Translations under genes and position numbers: made by a program
The notes under the pieces: model-generated
Told to the model about the DNA's origin: nothing
What the model saw: the letters and a program-made list of their open reading frames with translations, nothing else
Databases searched by the model: none
Shown: in pieces, positions 10,435 to 19,647 of the stretch
How the letters are laid out: the number at the start of each line of letters is the position of its first letter
Position numbering within the stretch: the stretch's first letter is position 1
Origin: Tilletia caries
Lineage: Eukaryota; Basidiomycota; Exobasidiomycetes; Tilletiales; Tilletiaceae
Reading direction: 5' to 3'
Length of the DNA stretch: 64,000 nt
NCBI GenBank assembly: GCA_032718865.1
Contig: JALUTQ010000041.1
Span: forward strand, 124,001 to 188,000

Positions 10435-11620
10435 TCTGACCCCGACCGAGTCACCTGAGCAGGCTATGGAGAGACATAGAAAAAGGTGAAGGAGGGTTGC
10501 AAAGTGACAGGGAAGAGGGTCAGCCAGGATCTGGTCTTGTTCAGAAGTGGTGTCTTCGGAGGTGATGGTGGTGACCGTCATCGCCAGGGAAGCCTTCCTC
10601 CTGCTGACCTCCAACTTCAACCTCGCTCGTCACCACTTGCCGCTTCAACCTGCTCACATCTTTGCCATAGTCTTGGCCCATCGGAGATAGCCTTTGGTCA
10701 TGAGATCTCTCCTGAGCGCAGGGAGAAGCGCGATTGGGATGCCAAACGCGATGTCTCTGAGCACTGCCTCTTCTCTTTGCGCTCTATCACGGTGTTACTT
10801 ACTCGCCCCTTTTACTTCCACCACCTCTCTTCCTTCCCGCGCTCCGCAGCCTCCCCATCGAAGCTCTATACCAAGTGCCGAGCCGGGTCGGGTGTTCGTT
10901 GCGATGTGAGTCCAGACTTTCTCCGCAGTACTTGACTGACACTTGTCTTTCGCTTCTTACTAATTCATCCGTTTACCTCTACATTATCTGTTGCAGCTTC
11001 CACGCTCTTCAGCGGGCCCCAGGAGCTTTACGCCTCATTCTCATGCGCACACAATCCAACGTACAAATGCATGTTGGAAATTGAAACGCTACAGATACAC
11101 GCAGGTCGAGGAATAACTCGACACTGCGGACCGATGGATGCTGAGCGTCGGCTAGTGGCCGCACTTGCCATGGTATACCCTTGTCTCACATCTGGACTCA
11201 AAGTTGTTCCAATTTCCCCCGCTCGTCTACCACGCGGAAACCTAACTCTTCACAGTCAGACGGATGAAGAGCCGGGCGAAGGGCTCAGGAGATCGGAGGG
11301 TCATGGGCGGGGTCTAATCTTACAAGGTATCATTTCGTACATATGAGATTTCAACAGAGCGAGGTACATATTCTAAATCGCCTTGCTGCAGCTCAAGATG
11401 GGTCATTTCTTCAAAGCTCAGTGAGCCCACAGAGTAGAGACAAGGTGACGTCGACACCTTCAAAACATGCCTAGCAAGAAACGATGTTGCGGCACTCTCC
11501 AGTTACTCATCAGACCCTGCGCACACTTCGGTCTGTTTCGCTTTAACCTTCTCTGCATCTCGACCCCACTCCAGTCCTTTCCGTACAGCGATACAAAGAC
11601 TTCAGCCCCATGACAGGGGG
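10330..11620. repeat. Duplicated accessory block C
   Basis: A diverged copy of 30-1620. It includes the HAD-like relic at its left end and ends in the pyrimidine-rich segment that precedes the methyltransferase promoter in block A. Here the methyltransferase gene itself is missing. Confidence 0.5.
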
Positions 11621-12094
11621 GGTAGCCGACAGGCGGCGGGATTCTGAACCTCCAAATTCAGGCTCAATGCTCATGCTCAAATAAAAGCGTAAGGACGCAG
11701 ACAAGCCGGTGTCTTTCGTCCTGTAAATGAGCAAGCCTTGAGGCTTGAGGGTCGTCAGTAGGAGAGTAAAATGTATTGCGTGCGAAGGTTAATGAGAGAG
11801 AGTGTCCATGGTAGCCCAGCGGATCGCGTCGTAAGATGAAAGAGCGGCGCGCGCCAATGCGAACTGCGAAGCAGCCGGGAAAAAAAGGCAGACTCAAGGC
11901 CGGAACAGCAGACAGAAACGCAATGCAGCAAAAACTGGGAGGCAGGGTGCAGCGTAGATCTAACCGACATCGGAAGGTCCGAACTGCAGAGGGAGACGAA
12001 AAGCAAATCGCGAAAAGGGGAGGGAAGTAGCTTCTGCGAAGGCGGATGGAAGCCGGGGGGAGTTTTGACTCATGGAAAACGCAGGGTCACAGGA
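11621..12094. other. Left flank of copia element 1
   Basis: No gene seen. The last five bases (12090-12094, CAGGA) are the target-site duplication of the element. Confidence 0.4.
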
Positions 12095-12194
12095 TGTGAA
12101 GTGGAGGTCCGGGCCGGACTGCCGTGGGTGCTGCGTGTCCCTTCTTCCATGTAGAACTTCTTTCTGTCAATGAGAACCACCATCAGTTTCCACA
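12095..12194 (+). repeat. 5' LTR of copia element 1
   Basis: 100 bp, TG...CA ends, identical to the 3' LTR. Unusually short for a copia element. Confidence 0.93.
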
Positions 12195-12217
12195 GGTTAT
12201 GAGTCCACTGCTTAACC
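12195..12217 (+). other. Primer-binding site of copia element 1
   Basis: Directly after the LTR, the sequence GGTTATGAGTCCACTGC is complementary to a tRNA anticodon arm with loop CTCATAA (anticodon CAU). This fits half-tRNA priming, as known for Drosophila copia, rather than a tRNA 3' CCA end. The primer identity is inferred. Confidence 0.45.
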
Positions 12218-12233
12218 CTTAGCTACCCACAAG

Positions 12234-15200
12234 ATGACAAGCTCCTCGGACAAGTTGCGTGAAGGCATCGCGCCCCTGCTCGGTCCCAACTGCCGACTGT
12301 GGGCGGAGCGCGTCAAGACGGTCCTGCGATCCCACGGCTACTGGTCCGCCGTTGCGCCCGGGACACCACCCGGTGAGGGGGCAGCGGCGCAGGAGCTCAA
12401 GGATTGGACGACAGCCGACGCAAAGGCTTACGGATGCATCTTCCTCACCACCAGCGATGAGATCCAGACGAATCTGGCCCAACTCGGCACGGAGAATGCG
12501 AAGGTCCTCTGGGACTACCTCCGCGACGAGTATCGAAGCACTTCGGTGGAGGCAAGACTCCAGCTCAAGAGCGAGCTCCTCGACGCACTGACGGCCCCCA
12601 AGGACTCCATGCGCGACCACATCGGACAGCTCGCCGGTCTCTACGAGCAGCTACTCCAAATCGGCAAGCCGGTCGACGAGGAGGAGCGCTGCATCGAGCT
12701 GCTCTGGAGTCTGCCGTCTGCGTACCGAGGCTTCAAGTGGAGCGCGAGCGCAACGACGTCGTGGACGGAGCTTCGGTCGAAGATCCTGGAAGCGGAACGG
12801 TCCCTCAAGCGTGAGGATGAGAAGGACGCCAAGACCCGACAGGACGCTGCCTTCGCGGTCTACCACGCGCCCAGCCCTGCAAAGAGCAGCGGCAAAGGAG
12901 GCTCTCCGGCGAGCAGGCACGGAAGCACCTCAAAGGACGAAGGTTCCTTTGGCGGAGCATGTTGGCTCTGCAAGCAGAAGGGGCATCGTTTCTACAACTG
13001 CCCCCACATCGACTCGGCTCAAGACTTCATCAGCACGAAGGTCGATAGCAAGAAGCACCAGGACACCGCGGCCATGGCGCGAGAAGCCAAGCCGCAGGCT
13101 ACGGACAATCCCGCCGATGTCGACTTCGCCTGTGCGGTGGGTGCCTCCAGCACGATGGCTGGGCACTTCATCCTCGACACCGGCAGCTCTCGGCACATCG
13201 TCGCCAACGCATCCGGCCTCACGGACTACCGAGCAGCCAAGCCCGACACCGGCATTGAGTGCGCCAACGGAGGGCTCATGCCGGTCACAGGATACGGCAA
13301 CCTCGTGGTCACGACGCAAGCCGGCCTCAAGATCGAGCTCAAGGACGTCGCACACTGTCCCTCCGCGATCGGCAACCTGATCGGCGGCAAGCGCCTCACA
13401 AAGAGCGGGTGCTCGATCTCATTCGACAACACGTCCGCGACTGTGACTGAAGGCAGTACCGGGCGAGTCATCATGAAGGCATCGGTCGTTGGCGAGAACT
13501 GGGTCGTCCCGCTGGAGTCAGCAGCAACGGACTCGGTGATGGTAGCGTCCGAGCCGAGCGCTGATCCGGAAACCATGCACTGGCATCGGTGCGCCGGTCA
13601 CGTCGGCGAGTCCACCCTTCAAGCCCTGGCAGCAACGGGCACCGTCGCGGGCATGCCGAAGAAGCTCGGTCCGCTCGGGTTCTGCTCCGACTGCGCCGAA
13701 GGCAAGATCGCGAGGAGCAAGCACCCGCGCATAGCAATTGGTGAGCGGGAGCACCGGCCACTCAGCAAGATCCATGTTGACCCTTTTGGCCCCGTCAATC
13801 TGAAGGATGGGCAGGCACTGGGCGGCGCGAAGTACGGGCTCATCATCACTGATGAGGCGAGCCACCACGTCTGGGTTAGCACGATGCAGTACAAGTCAGA
13901 GGCTGCAGGGATCCTCAAGGCTTTCCATGCCCAGGCGCTGACTCGCTACCCGGAGAAGCCAATCAGCCGGATCCGTACGGACAATGCGTCGGAGCTCAAC
14001 TCGGCAGAGCTGTTGGAGTATTGGGCTACGCACGGGGTCAAGGTGGAACCGTCACCACGCTACGCGCCCCAGAGCAACGGGGTGGCCGAGAGGGCAGTGC
14101 GAACAATCACCGAGATGTGTAGAACGATGTTGATTGCAGCAAATCTACCCGCATCATTTTGGCCTGCAGCTGTGCGAACGGCAGCATACGTGAAGAACAG
14201 AGTGCCGGCGACGGGATTGAGGAAGGGGGAGACGCCTTATGAGGCATTGCATGGGCGACCGCCCAAGCCGGAGCGTCTCAGAATGTTCGGATGCATTGCA
14301 TGGGCCAAGATTCCGGAAGCGCAGAGGACAGGCAAGTTCAGCACGAAGGCCATGCCCTGTATCTACCTGGGTCCAGCCTTCACCAACGCTTCTCGGTTGT
14401 GGGATCCCATCTCGAAGAAGGAGATGATCGAGCACTCGGTGGTGTTCGACGAAGAAGGAAAGGCGGGCACGCTGCTCGAGAAGGAGCAGAGCCGTCAATA
14501 CGAGCAGCAAGTTGCGCAGCTCAGAGCCCTCAACCTCACCGGTGACGACGCTCAAGCGGGACGCGTCGAGAAGGAGCCAGTGCGGATGGGAGGTCAGTTG
14601 GAGGTCGGAGAAGACGTCCGAGCAGCGATGCAGGCTGTCTTGGACGAGGACGCTGCGCCAGAGGGAGTTCGTGATGCGATGGAACGAGCAGCTCGCGGAC
14701 AATCGATTGCCTATGACGAGATGGGCCGGATCGCGAGGCTGCTGGCCGACCTTCATCGCGAACTCGCGGCGCCAGAGGGAGAAGACAGAGGCGGCGAGAG
14801 TGGTCAGGCGACCACGCAGGAGGCCACCGCTGGACGAAGGAGCGCTCGGATCGCGGGACAGCCAGCGTTGGAGGTGTCTTTGCCGCCCTCCAGCCGAAAG
14901 CGGAAGGAACCGGACGGTGCCTACACGGTGGGAACGTGCTTCGTCGTCATGGAGCCCAGCGAAGTCCCCTACGACGATCCTTGGTCCGTCGCGGAGGCAA
15001 CACGGCGAACGGACAGCAGGCTCTGGCTTGAGGCGATGCAGAAGGAACTCAAGTCGCACGATGGTCGGGGAACGTGGGAGATCGTCACGGCACCCCTAGG
15101 AGCGAACCTGGTCAGCGCCAAATGGGTCTTTCGGGTCAAGAGGAACGGGGATGCGACGATTCAGAAGTACAAGGCACGGCTAGTGGCGCGAGGATTCACG

Positions 15201-16520
15201 CAAGTTCAAGGCGTCGATTTCGAGGAGACCTTCGCCCCAACCTCACGCCTACAGATCCTTCGCTTGTTCTGCGCGCTCGTCGCTGTTCTGGACATGGACT
15301 TGCACCAGATCGACTTTGAGACGGCCTATCTGAATGCGAATCTGACGCACGACATCTACATGCTGCCGCCGGAAGGAGTCGAGCTCATGCCCCACCAGGT
15401 CCTCAAGCTTCGTCGCGCCCTTTATGGCCTCAAGCAGTCGGCGCACGACTGGTACGCCGTTCTTCGGGACTCCCTGAAGACCATTGGCTTCGAGCAATGC
15501 GCGCTCGATCCCACAATCTACGTCCGGAACGGCGACAACCCAGCAATGTTGCTGGTTTACGTCGATGATATCTTGGTGGCGGCACCGAAGGGAAACGGCG
15601 TCGAGACGACGAAAGCCGAGCTCCTCGGGCTGTTCAAGGGAACGGACTTGGGGCCCGCTTATTACTGCTTGGGGATTAGGATTGAACGAGATCGCAAGCA
15701 GAGGACAATCTCGCTCGACCAAGAGCGGTACGCCGAGGAGGTCCTCGCCCGTTTCGGTATGTCCGACTGCAAGCCGGCCAAGACGCCTATGATGGCAAAG
15801 CAAACGCTCAGGAAGGCGGTCGATGGCGAGGCACGAGCGGACAAGGCGCAGTATCAGGCCCTCGTTGGCTCCATGGCCTACTTCGCTCAAGGCACCCGAG
15901 CCGACCTCGCCTACTACGTCAGCGTGCTCGGCAAGTTCTGTGCCGACCCTTCGGACACTCACTGGATCGCGGCGAAACACGGCCTGCGATACTTGCGCGG
16001 GACGTCGGGGGCAAGGCTAGTGTTCGGCGGCGCGGAGGACTTGCAGGTTCGGGGATTTGTCGATGCGGATTGGGCTGCGGACAAGGATGACAGGAGGTCA
16101 ATGTCCGGCTACGTGTTCACGGTCGGAGGAGGAGCGGTGGCTTGGGGCTCGCGCAAGCAGGGCGCGGTGGCTTTGTCTACGGCAGAGGCCGAGTACATTG
16201 CGGCGGGGGTTGCTGGTCGGGAGGCGATCATGCTCAAAGGAGCATTGACGGCATGCGGTCAGCTGGTTGGAACGATTACGGTACACTGCGACAATCAGGC
16301 GGCAATCCAGTTGGTCAAGAACCCTGGATCTCACCATGACCGCAGCAAGCACATCGACATCGTACATCATTGGGTTCGGGATCAAACACAGCTGGGAGCC
16401 TTTGCGTTCGAATACATCCCGACCGACCTCAACCCTGCCGACGCGTTCACCAAGTCACTCGGCGCCATCAAGCACAACCAGCACGCGGAGCGTATCGGAT
16501 TGGAATTGCGCAGGGAGTGA
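12234..16520 (+). CDS. Copia Gag-Pol polyprotein (1428 aa)
   Basis: One frame encodes all functions in copia order. Gag occupies about residues 1-240. A zinc knuckle CWLCKQKGHRFYNC (C-x2-C-x4-H-x4-C) lies near 243-256. The aspartic protease motif LDTGS is at about 314-318. The integrase HHCC zinc region ends in CSDCAEGK near 490, and the integrase catalytic triad is D516 (VDPFG), D583 (RTDNAS) and E near 619 (NGVAERAV). Reverse transcriptase spans about 960-1200 with the YVDD box at 1109-1112. RNase H is at about 1275-1400 with DADWA, STAEAEY and HCDNQAA. The integrase-before-reverse-transcriptase order defines Ty1/copia. No frameshift separates Gag from Pol, so their ratio must be set another way. 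Confidence 0.95.
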   Translation: MTSSSDKLREGIAPLLGPNCRLWAERVKTVLRSHGYWSAVAPGTPPGEGAAAQELKDWTTADAKAYGCIFLTTSDEIQTNLAQLGTENAKVLWDYLRDEYRSTSVEARLQLKSELLDALTAPKDSMRDHIGQLAGLYEQLLQIGKPVDEEERCIELLWSLPSAYRGFKWSASATTSWTELRSKILEAERSLKREDEKDAKTRQDAAFAVYHAPSPAKSSGKGGSPASRHGSTSKDEGSFGGACWLCKQKGHRFYNCPHIDSAQDFISTKVDSKKHQDTAAMAREAKPQATDNPADVDFACAVGASSTMAGHFILDTGSSRHIVANASGLTDYRAAKPDTGIECANGGLMPVTGYGNLVVTTQAGLKIELKDVAHCPSAIGNLIGGKRLTKSGCSISFDNTSATVTEGSTGRVIMKASVVGENWVVPLESAATDSVMVASEPSADPETMHWHRCAGHVGESTLQALAATGTVAGMPKKLGPLGFCSDCAEGKIARSKHPRIAIGEREHRPLSKIHVDPFGPVNLKDGQALGGAKYGLIITDEASHHVWVSTMQYKSEAAGILKAFHAQALTRYPEKPISRIRTDNASELNSAELLEYWATHGVKVEPSPRYAPQSNGVAERAVRTITEMCRTMLIAANLPASFWPAAVRTAAYVKNRVPATGLRKGETPYEALHGRPPKPERLRMFGCIAWAKIPEAQRTGKFSTKAMPCIYLGPAFTNASRLWDPISKKEMIEHSVVFDEEGKAGTLLEKEQSRQYEQQVAQLRALNLTGDDAQAGRVEKEPVRMGGQLEVGEDVRAAMQAVLDEDAAPEGVRDAMERAARGQSIAYDEMGRIARLLADLHRELAAPEGEDRGGESGQATTQEATAGRRSARIAGQPALEVSLPPSSRKRKEPDGAYTVGTCFVVMEPSEVPYDDPWSVAEATRRTDSRLWLEAMQKELKSHDGRGTWEIVTAPLGANLVSAKWVFRVKRNGDATIQKYKARLVARGFTQVQGVDFEETFAPTSRLQILRLFCALVAVLDMDLHQIDFETAYLNANLTHDIYMLPPEGVELMPHQVLKLRRALYGLKQSAHDWYAVLRDSLKTIGFEQCALDPTIYVRNGDNPAMLLVYVDDILVAAPKGNGVETTKAELLGLFKGTDLGPAYYCLGIRIERDRKQRTISLDQERYAEEVLARFGMSDCKPAKTPMMAKQTLRKAVDGEARADKAQYQALVGSMAYFAQGTRADLAYYVSVLGKFCADPSDTHWIAAKHGLRYLRGTSGARLVFGGAEDLQVRGFVDADWAADKDDRRSMSGYVFTVGGGAVAWGSRKQGAVALSTAEAEYIAAGVAGREAIMLKGALTACGQLVGTITVHCDNQAAIQLVKNPGSHHDRSKHIDIVHHWVRDQTQLGAFAFEYIPTDLNPADAFTKSLGAIKHNQHAERIGLELRRE

Positions 16521-16571
16521 AGGAATGGAGGACAGGAACAGGAGGGATCAGGAGACTACGCAGAGAGGGAG

Positions 16572-16671
16572 TGTGAAGTGGAGGTCCGGGCCGGACTGCC
16601 GTGGGTGCTGCGTGTCCCTTCTTCCATGTAGAACTTCTTTCTGTCAATGAGAACCACCATCAGTTTCCACA
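16572..16671 (+). repeat. 3' LTR of copia element 1
   Basis: Identical to 12095-12194, followed by target duplication CAGGA. Confidence 0.93.
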
Positions 16672-16676
16672 CAGGA

Positions 16677-17390
16677 AGAGCTGTGGGAAGACAAGTCACA
16701 AGGCAGGCGAAAGATCGAGTAGTCAAGACGAAAGCTGCAGAAATGTTAGGGAGGAGAGGCAGACTGAGGGAAGTAGAAGTGAAGGAGCGGTAAGCAAAGG
16801 AGAAGAGAAAGGGGCCAATAGGAGCGTGGATCAGCGTAAATCAGTCAAAACGGAGCAGGCAGTAGGCTGAAATTGGAAGCATGTCAGTAAGCAGTAGATT
16901 AACCAGACGGAGAGAGCCCTGAAGGGAGCGAAGAGTGCAAGCAGAAAACAAAATGACGATGAGCAGGGTTAGGGGAGACTGCCCGAGGGCGGAGTCCGGT
17001 GCGAGGTGATGTTGCTGCAGGCAGGATTGCAGGATCAGGCTTTGGACCATTATAGCCGTTGGACGAGCATTATGACCAGCAGGGTAAGGTGGTATGTGTC
17101 GCTACCTATAGTGAATCCTACCTCTTTAGACATACGCAACGGGAGAAAGAAAGTACATGGTTGTCGAAGACTGGTTTTTTGAACCTGGCTTGGCAGCTAT
17201 GGACCCCACTCGATGACTTATCGGCCGAGAAGTGCAGAGGGTCGAGCCAACTGACCTCTCCTTCCTCTATCCTCCAACTACCAAGATCTGAACCGGAGGT
17301 TCAGAAACCACCGCCCTTTTTCGTAGAGGGATGCGAAGGAGGCCGGGGTTCAACGTTCAACGCGGTTTCATTCGAGCTGATCCATCTGCG
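16677..17390. other. Spacer between copia 1 and methyltransferase copy 3
   Basis: The first part is purine-rich with no gene. From about 17260 it is similar to block A just before the methyltransferase promoter, marking the left end of the segmental duplication copy II. Confidence 0.4.
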
Positions 17391-17396
17391 TATAAG
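17391..17396 (+). promoter_or_regulatory. TATA-like box of methyltransferase-like copy 3
   Basis: TATAAG with the same leader as copies 1 and 2. Confidence 0.35.
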
Positions 17397-17554
17397 AGGC
17401 GTGCTGCATCGCTGACGGACTCTGCCCCTTCTCTTCCACTTCATCCAGACGAGTCCTACTCAAATATCTGTCACTCTTCTTCCCGCCTCCTCTTGTAGTC
17501 AAGGTGACATCGTCTTTCTCCATATCCGCCTCACACAATCAACTTCCGCCCCTC

Positions 17555-18641
17555 ATGTCCACATCCACATCCCCTTCTCTCCACTCTTCCTCCGCGTGGG
17601 ACTCAATCGGCCTCACCAGGATCGTATTCGATGCCCTCCTCCCGCTTGTCTGCGCTCTCCTCGCCATCCGGTCCTTCATTCCGCCTCACGCAGCATCGTC
17701 CAAAGCCCAGTCCCGCTGTCGACATGATCCCTTTTTTTCCCCTTTGGCCTGGTCAAGTTGTACCCCGTCCTCTTATTGTCCCTGTACACGCTCGCACTGG
17801 TGTGGCACGTGAGGGTGAGCTGGGGTGATGTTTTGGCTAGATCCCCAAGCGGGATGTTGCGGTCGTGGGCGTTGCCGGCCTTGGATGGCGATTATGTGTG
17901 TTGGGAGAGGGTGGGCTGGATGTTGGCAGGTCTGGGAGGCGGGCTGAGGTACTGGTGCTTCCAAGAGCTGTCGCACCTCTTCAACTTCACACTGACCGTA
18001 TTGGAGGACCATCGCATCGTCAGCTCAGGGCCGTATGGTGAGTCTACGATTCATGCTTTGGCAATTTGTCATCCTCATTCATTCAACTGACTCAGAACTT
18101 CTCATCTCTGCAACGTTCGCACATTATTCAAACAGCTGTCGTCCGTCATCCTTCCTATACGGGCGTGTTTCTCCTCACCTCCGGTCTCACCGTGCTCATG
18201 CGAGTCCTGCCCATCCCATACATCGGCAACTGTCCGCCCCTCCGAGCGACGATCGTCACCGGCTTCAGCGCCTACATGATCTGTAGCCGCATCATCGACG
18301 AAGAAGAGATGATGGTTCGCGAATTCGAGGCGCTTCGACGACGACGTGGAGGTGCGACTGGTATACACCCGAGCATGAGTCGTGATGCGTCTACATCTTC
18401 GAGCTTGCTCGCGGCGTCGACGAACTTGCACTCGAACACGGCGTCGTTGAACGGCGACAAGAAATACGCTGCTGTTCAAACCCACACGGCTACTGCCACC
18501 GCTGGTGAAGCCGAGTGCGGCGTCAGAAAGGGACATCGGGCCAAGGTTACGACGGGTCACAGCCACGAGGGCGACGTAGAGACCGACTACGACGCTTATC
18601 GGCGCAAGGTGCCTTGGAAGCTGGTCCCCTTCCTGATCTGA
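17555..18641 (+). pseudogene. Methyltransferase-like gene copy 3 with one frameshift
   Basis: Exons correspond to copy 1 (17555-18037 and 18136-18641) with the same intron position and a complete C-terminal half including RHPSYTG, EEEMM and the YRRKVPW end. In exon 1 a T7 run at about 17729-17735 adds two bases relative to copy 1, shifting the frame after about residue 60. Apart from this the product would be complete. Either it is a young pseudogene or the run was mis-sequenced; a re-read of this run would decide. Confidence 0.75.
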
Positions 18642-19216
18642 GAAGCCATCCCCGATTTTTACCTCCAAGACTACATCAAAGCCCCACTCAAACATCGTCC
18701 TTACTTTGACCTTTAAGACATCGCGCACAAGTGGCTGATGCACTTACGATCCTCTCCGCTCTCACGACACGAATGTATCAAGTTAATTACTCCATCAAGA
18801 AATCGATCCGACGCTCCGAAGTCAAGCCATGTGCAACAAATAACAACGACCCAGCCAACGAACGCCAACGTACTAATCACAGCGAACAGCTCTCAGCTCA
18901 AGATTCCACGTACCATCCCCAATCATTCAGCATTATCCTCACCTTGTTTTGCTGTACCGACTGCGATCTGCTGCTATTGCTTCGTCCTATGCGCAGATAC
19001 TTGCTCTCTGTTGCGTAATTGGGCAGTCTTGCCATGCAAATGAGTCCCAAGTTCAGCTCAATAACATTCCTCGATGCCCAACAGTAGAACGTGTGCGGTT
19101 GCGGTTGCGTTATTGCGTGACATCGATTGGTGTTCAATGAGGGGCAGTGAATAGTGAATAATGAAGAAGTATGACTACACGGTGACTGTTCTCCATGCGG
19201 AACTTTGCCTTTTTCT
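18642..19216. other. 3' flank of methyltransferase copy 3
   Basis: Matches 2922-3506 closely; no gene seen. Confidence 0.4.
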
Positions 19217-19286
19217 GTGCGATGCTATGCGATGCTATGCGATGCTATGCGATGCTATGCGATGCTATGCAATGCTATGCGATGCT
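19217..19286 (+). repeat. GATGC/TATGC short tandem repeat, copy 2
   Basis: About seven GATGCTATGC-type units, with one AATGC variant. Orthologous by duplication to 3507-3570 but with a different unit pattern. Confidence 0.85.
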
Positions 19287-19508
19287 TGCCGTCGTGGCCT
19301 CTCGCCTGTTGCCGAACGTTTTTTCGGACTGCCATACCTCAGAGACGTCCCACCCACACAGGCGCAGTCCCGCTCGGAACCCGTTTCCGCCCAAGGTGTG
19401 GTCTGCGTCTTGCAGGGCCCCTTCACCAATGCACTTCATTCCAGTCATGTATTCCTGTCATTCTCTATAGACATCCTTCCGGCATGGCTCTTTCCTCCTT
19501 ACAGATTC

Positions 19509-19608
19509 TGTGAAGTGGAGGTCCGGGCCGGACTGCCGTGGGTGCTGCGTGTCCCTTCTTCCATGTAGAACTTCTTTCTGTCAATGAGAACCACCATCAG
19601 TTTCCACA
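19509..19608 (+). repeat. 5' LTR of copia element 2
   Basis: Same 100-bp sequence as the LTRs of element 1. Confidence 0.93.
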
Positions 19609-19647
19609 GGTTATGAGTCCACTGCTTAACCCTTAGCTACCCACAAG

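Larger units (their letters stand above)
12095..16671 (+). mobile_element. Ty1/copia LTR retrotransposon, element 1, apparently intact
   Basis: Two 100-bp LTRs (12095-12194 and 16572-16671) read the same at every base, begin TGTG and end CACA. The 5-bp direct repeat CAGGA flanks the element (12090-12094 and 16672-16676). A single open frame fills the interior. Identical LTRs and an uninterrupted frame mean a very recent insertion, possibly still active. It differs from element 2 by only a few substitutions and two short homopolymer indels. Confidence 0.95.

Noticed and set aside
14154..15059. Long antisense open frame (301 codons) in copia element 1, repeated in elements 2 and 3
   Set aside because: It is the complement of the polyprotein in a GC-rich codon context, lacks any domain, and is broken or altered in element 3.
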